DNA from: Actinomycetota bacterium
GTDB lineage: Bacteria; Cyanobacteriota; Vampirovibrionia; Obscuribacterales; Obscuribacteraceae
NCBI GenBank assembly: GCA_903970355.1
Contig: CAJCIF010000081.1
Span: forward strand, 1-7,624
DNA length: 7,624 nucleotides
Direction of reading: 5' to 3'
Shown here piece by piece: positions 6,193-7,624 of the stretch. Both the position numbers and the translations under genes were made by a program. The number at the start of each line of letters is the position of its first letter. Within the stretch, counting starts at the first letter, position 1. The notes under the pieces are model-generated. The model was given only the letters and a program-made list of their open reading frames with translations. It was not told where the DNA came from and searched no databases.

Positions 6193-7624
6193 TTACGCAG
6201 GCGCGGTGAAGATGATGCCGGTGCCTTTGTTGGATAGGGTTTCGGACCAGACTTTACCGCCCAGTCGTTCGACGTTGTTGCGGGCAAGGTACATAGAAAG
6301 ACGAGAGCTGTAAGTGTCTTCGGCGTGTTTACCTGGAATGAAGCCAACGAACATGTCGGCTACTTCTGTCTCCGGTAGTGAGCTGGAACTGTTAACAGCT
6401 ATGCGCAACTCGCTGTTTTTGATTTGAACTTCCACACGCACTCTGCCACCAACTTCAGTAAGCGAAATCGATTTTTCGATAATTTGATGCAAGATTGCTT
6501 TGACAGCTTCGCGATTGGTGGAAATGTTCGGTAAGCCGGCTACACCTTTGTAATCTAAGTGTAGTTGTTTCTCACGAGCCAGTGGTGAGAATTCTTCCAG
6601 GCAATCTGCAATGAGACGTTGTACGGCAAAAGATTCTTTGGTGGTAACCGGGGTTGGCATAATGCCGCCGTAAACCATAAGCAAGCTGTCGATGATTCCC
6701 AGCAAGTGTTCGTATTGCGTATGCAATTCCGCCAGGGATTGTCCTACTGAAGGGTGCATCGTATCTGGTGCGTTGCGTAAAATTGTTGCCCAGCGAGATT
6801 CTGCTGCTACGATCGGAGCACGGATAGATTCAGATAGCATTCCTACAATTTCCGATCGCAGTTGGGCGATTTCGCTGCGCAGAGATTTGTCGCGCAACAC
6901 CATGATGTAGCCTTTAATCTCTGAATCATCACCACCAACAGGCTGAAGGTGTGCCAGCACCTCTACTGCTTTTGGTTGGGAACGGTGATAGACAACCCCT
7001 TCCGGATAAAACTGATTGATCAGGTCACCCGGATCGCCGCTGTGTTTTACGAATACCCTAGCGCTTTGTTTATCGTTTCCACGAGGCTCGCCTGGTTTTT
7101 TGATGAGATCGAAGCAAAGTCTTCCGGCAATTTCTGCTTCCGATGATCCAGTCCAATGCAAAAATACAGGGTTTGCACTGAGAACATTTCCATATTGATC
7201 GAGAAGCAGAAAACCTTCCGTTGAACTTTGCAGAACGGCATCCAGCTTATGTTGCAGTGAAACAGCTTGCTGATTGGCATTGTTTAGCTGCTTTGATGTT
7301 TCGCTCAGTTGTTTTGCCTGCGTTGATACCTGTCTGTTGAGAGCATCAAATTGGTTATTGGTTGTCTCGGCTTGCTCTGTTTTTTCCTCAGCTTCAATTG
7401 AAACTTTGCTCAACTGACCGCGCAGGTTTTGGACGTTCGATCGCAAACCAGCAATGGCGCCTTCAATTTTATCGCTTAGCTCCAGCCACTCTCCTGATGC
7501 GCCAGTAAGTTCGGTAGGGTTGGGCTTTTGTGCTGACAGATCGGCTACCCTTCTCTTTAAAAGTTTCATTGGCGTGGAAACGCTTTTACCGATACCAGCG
7601 GCAAACAAAAATGACAGTACCAGA
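6193..7624 (-). CDS. Membrane HAMP-PAS pseudo-histidine kinase (5' end outside window)
   Basis: The gene enters from the right edge; the frame remains open to 7624, so the start is missing. Numbering below starts at the TTG codon ending at 7608. The first visible residues (LVLSF then LFAAGIG) are the end of a membrane helix, followed by a HAMP-like segment (about 8-60), a Gln/Lys-rich coiled coil (about 50-120), a PAS domain (about 121-245, STEGFLLLDQYGNVLSANP) and a kinase-like core (about 246-471). The core aligns with the two other kinases in the window through the second dimer helix (LLGIIDSLLMVY) and the C-terminal GTGIIFTAP strand. The catalytic motifs are lost: the H-box reads SESIRAPI with Glu260 at the His position, the N-box reads QIIEKSISLT with Lys379 for Asn, G1 reads NSSSSLP in place of DxGxG, and G2 reads YSSRLSMYL in place of GxGxG. 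The frame is intact, so this looks like a maintained pseudokinase acting as a sensor scaffold or allosteric partner. Confidence 0.85.
   Translation of the reverse strand, partial: LVLSFLFAAGIGKSVSTPMKLLKRRVADLSAQKPNPTELTGASGEWLELSDKIEGAIAGLRSNVQNLRGQLSKVSIEAEEKTEQAETTNNQFDALNRQVSTQAKQLSETSKQLNNANQQAVSLQHKLDAVLQSSTEGFLLLDQYGNVLSANPVFLHWTGSSEAEIAGRLCFDLIKKPGEPRGNDKQSARVFVKHSGDPGDLINQFYPEGVVYHRSQPKAVEVLAHLQPVGGDDSEIKGYIMVLRDKSLRSEIAQLRSEIVGMLSESIRAPIVAAESRWATILRNAPDTMHPSVGQSLAELHTQYEHLLGIIDSLLMVYGGIMPTPVTTKESFAVQRLIADCLEEFSPLAREKQLHLDYKGVAGLPNISTNREAVKAILHQIIEKSISLTEVGGRVRVEVQIKNSELRIAVNSSSSLPETEVADMFVGFIPGKHAEDTYSSRLSMYLARNNVERLGGKVWSETLSNKGTGIIFTAPA

Noticed and set aside
6159..6347. N-terminal extension of the secreted TPR-like protein by 63 residues
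   Set aside because: It overlaps the end of the kinase-like gene in another frame, and it would bury a clear signal peptide. The ATG at 6158 has a good ribosome site.
7606..7608. TTG as the true start of the kinase-like gene
   Set aside because: The frame continues upstream to the window edge with hydrophobic residues that complete a membrane helix, so this codon is internal.

Overview
The window reads as a bacterial chromosome segment of moderate GC with densely packed, ordinary-looking genes. It holds seven supportable protein genes, one of them cut by the right edge. I see no RNA genes, mobile elements, CRISPR arrays or phage genes. The many cytosolic histidine kinases with HDLK(N/G)PL phosphoacceptor boxes, a receiver-first kinase and a small secreted TPR-like protein suggest a signalling-rich environmental bacterium. 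A member of the Cyanobacteria/Melainabacteria side, such as Obscuribacterales, would fit. That placement is a weak inference from protein style, not from a marker gene.

Layout: positions 24-2406 (minus strand) carry two related sensor kinases read in the same direction. The first is a receiver-kinase starting at TTG 2406. The second is a PAS-kinase whose likely start is 1145. Its ribosome binding site lies in the loop of a perfect 7-bp hairpin. A 252-nt gap follows, then a MarR-GNAT fusion gene (2659-3630, minus). It is divergent from a nitronate monooxygenase gene (3800-4867, plus). Between them is a 35-bp dyad with repeated GTAGG/CCTAC half-sites that touches candidate -10 elements on both strands, a typical layout for a MarR-controlled divergon. 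Next on the plus strand is a small DUF433 protein (4973-5230), of the family seen as antitoxin-like partners, here without a partner toxin. Positions 5295-7624 (minus) hold a secreted TPR-like protein gene placed just downstream of a membrane HAMP/coiled-coil/PAS/kinase-like protein.

The strongest unusual signal is that last kinase-like protein. It keeps the overall kinase core, but the phosphoacceptor His, the N-box Asn, the G1 DxGxG and the G2 GxGxG are all replaced. It therefore looks like a pseudo-histidine kinase rather than a decayed gene, because the frame is intact across the whole visible length. The other points worth following are the Shine-Dalgarno hairpin of the PAS-kinase, the MarR-GNAT/nitronate monooxygenase operator, and the inverted repeat in the leader of the DUF433 gene.
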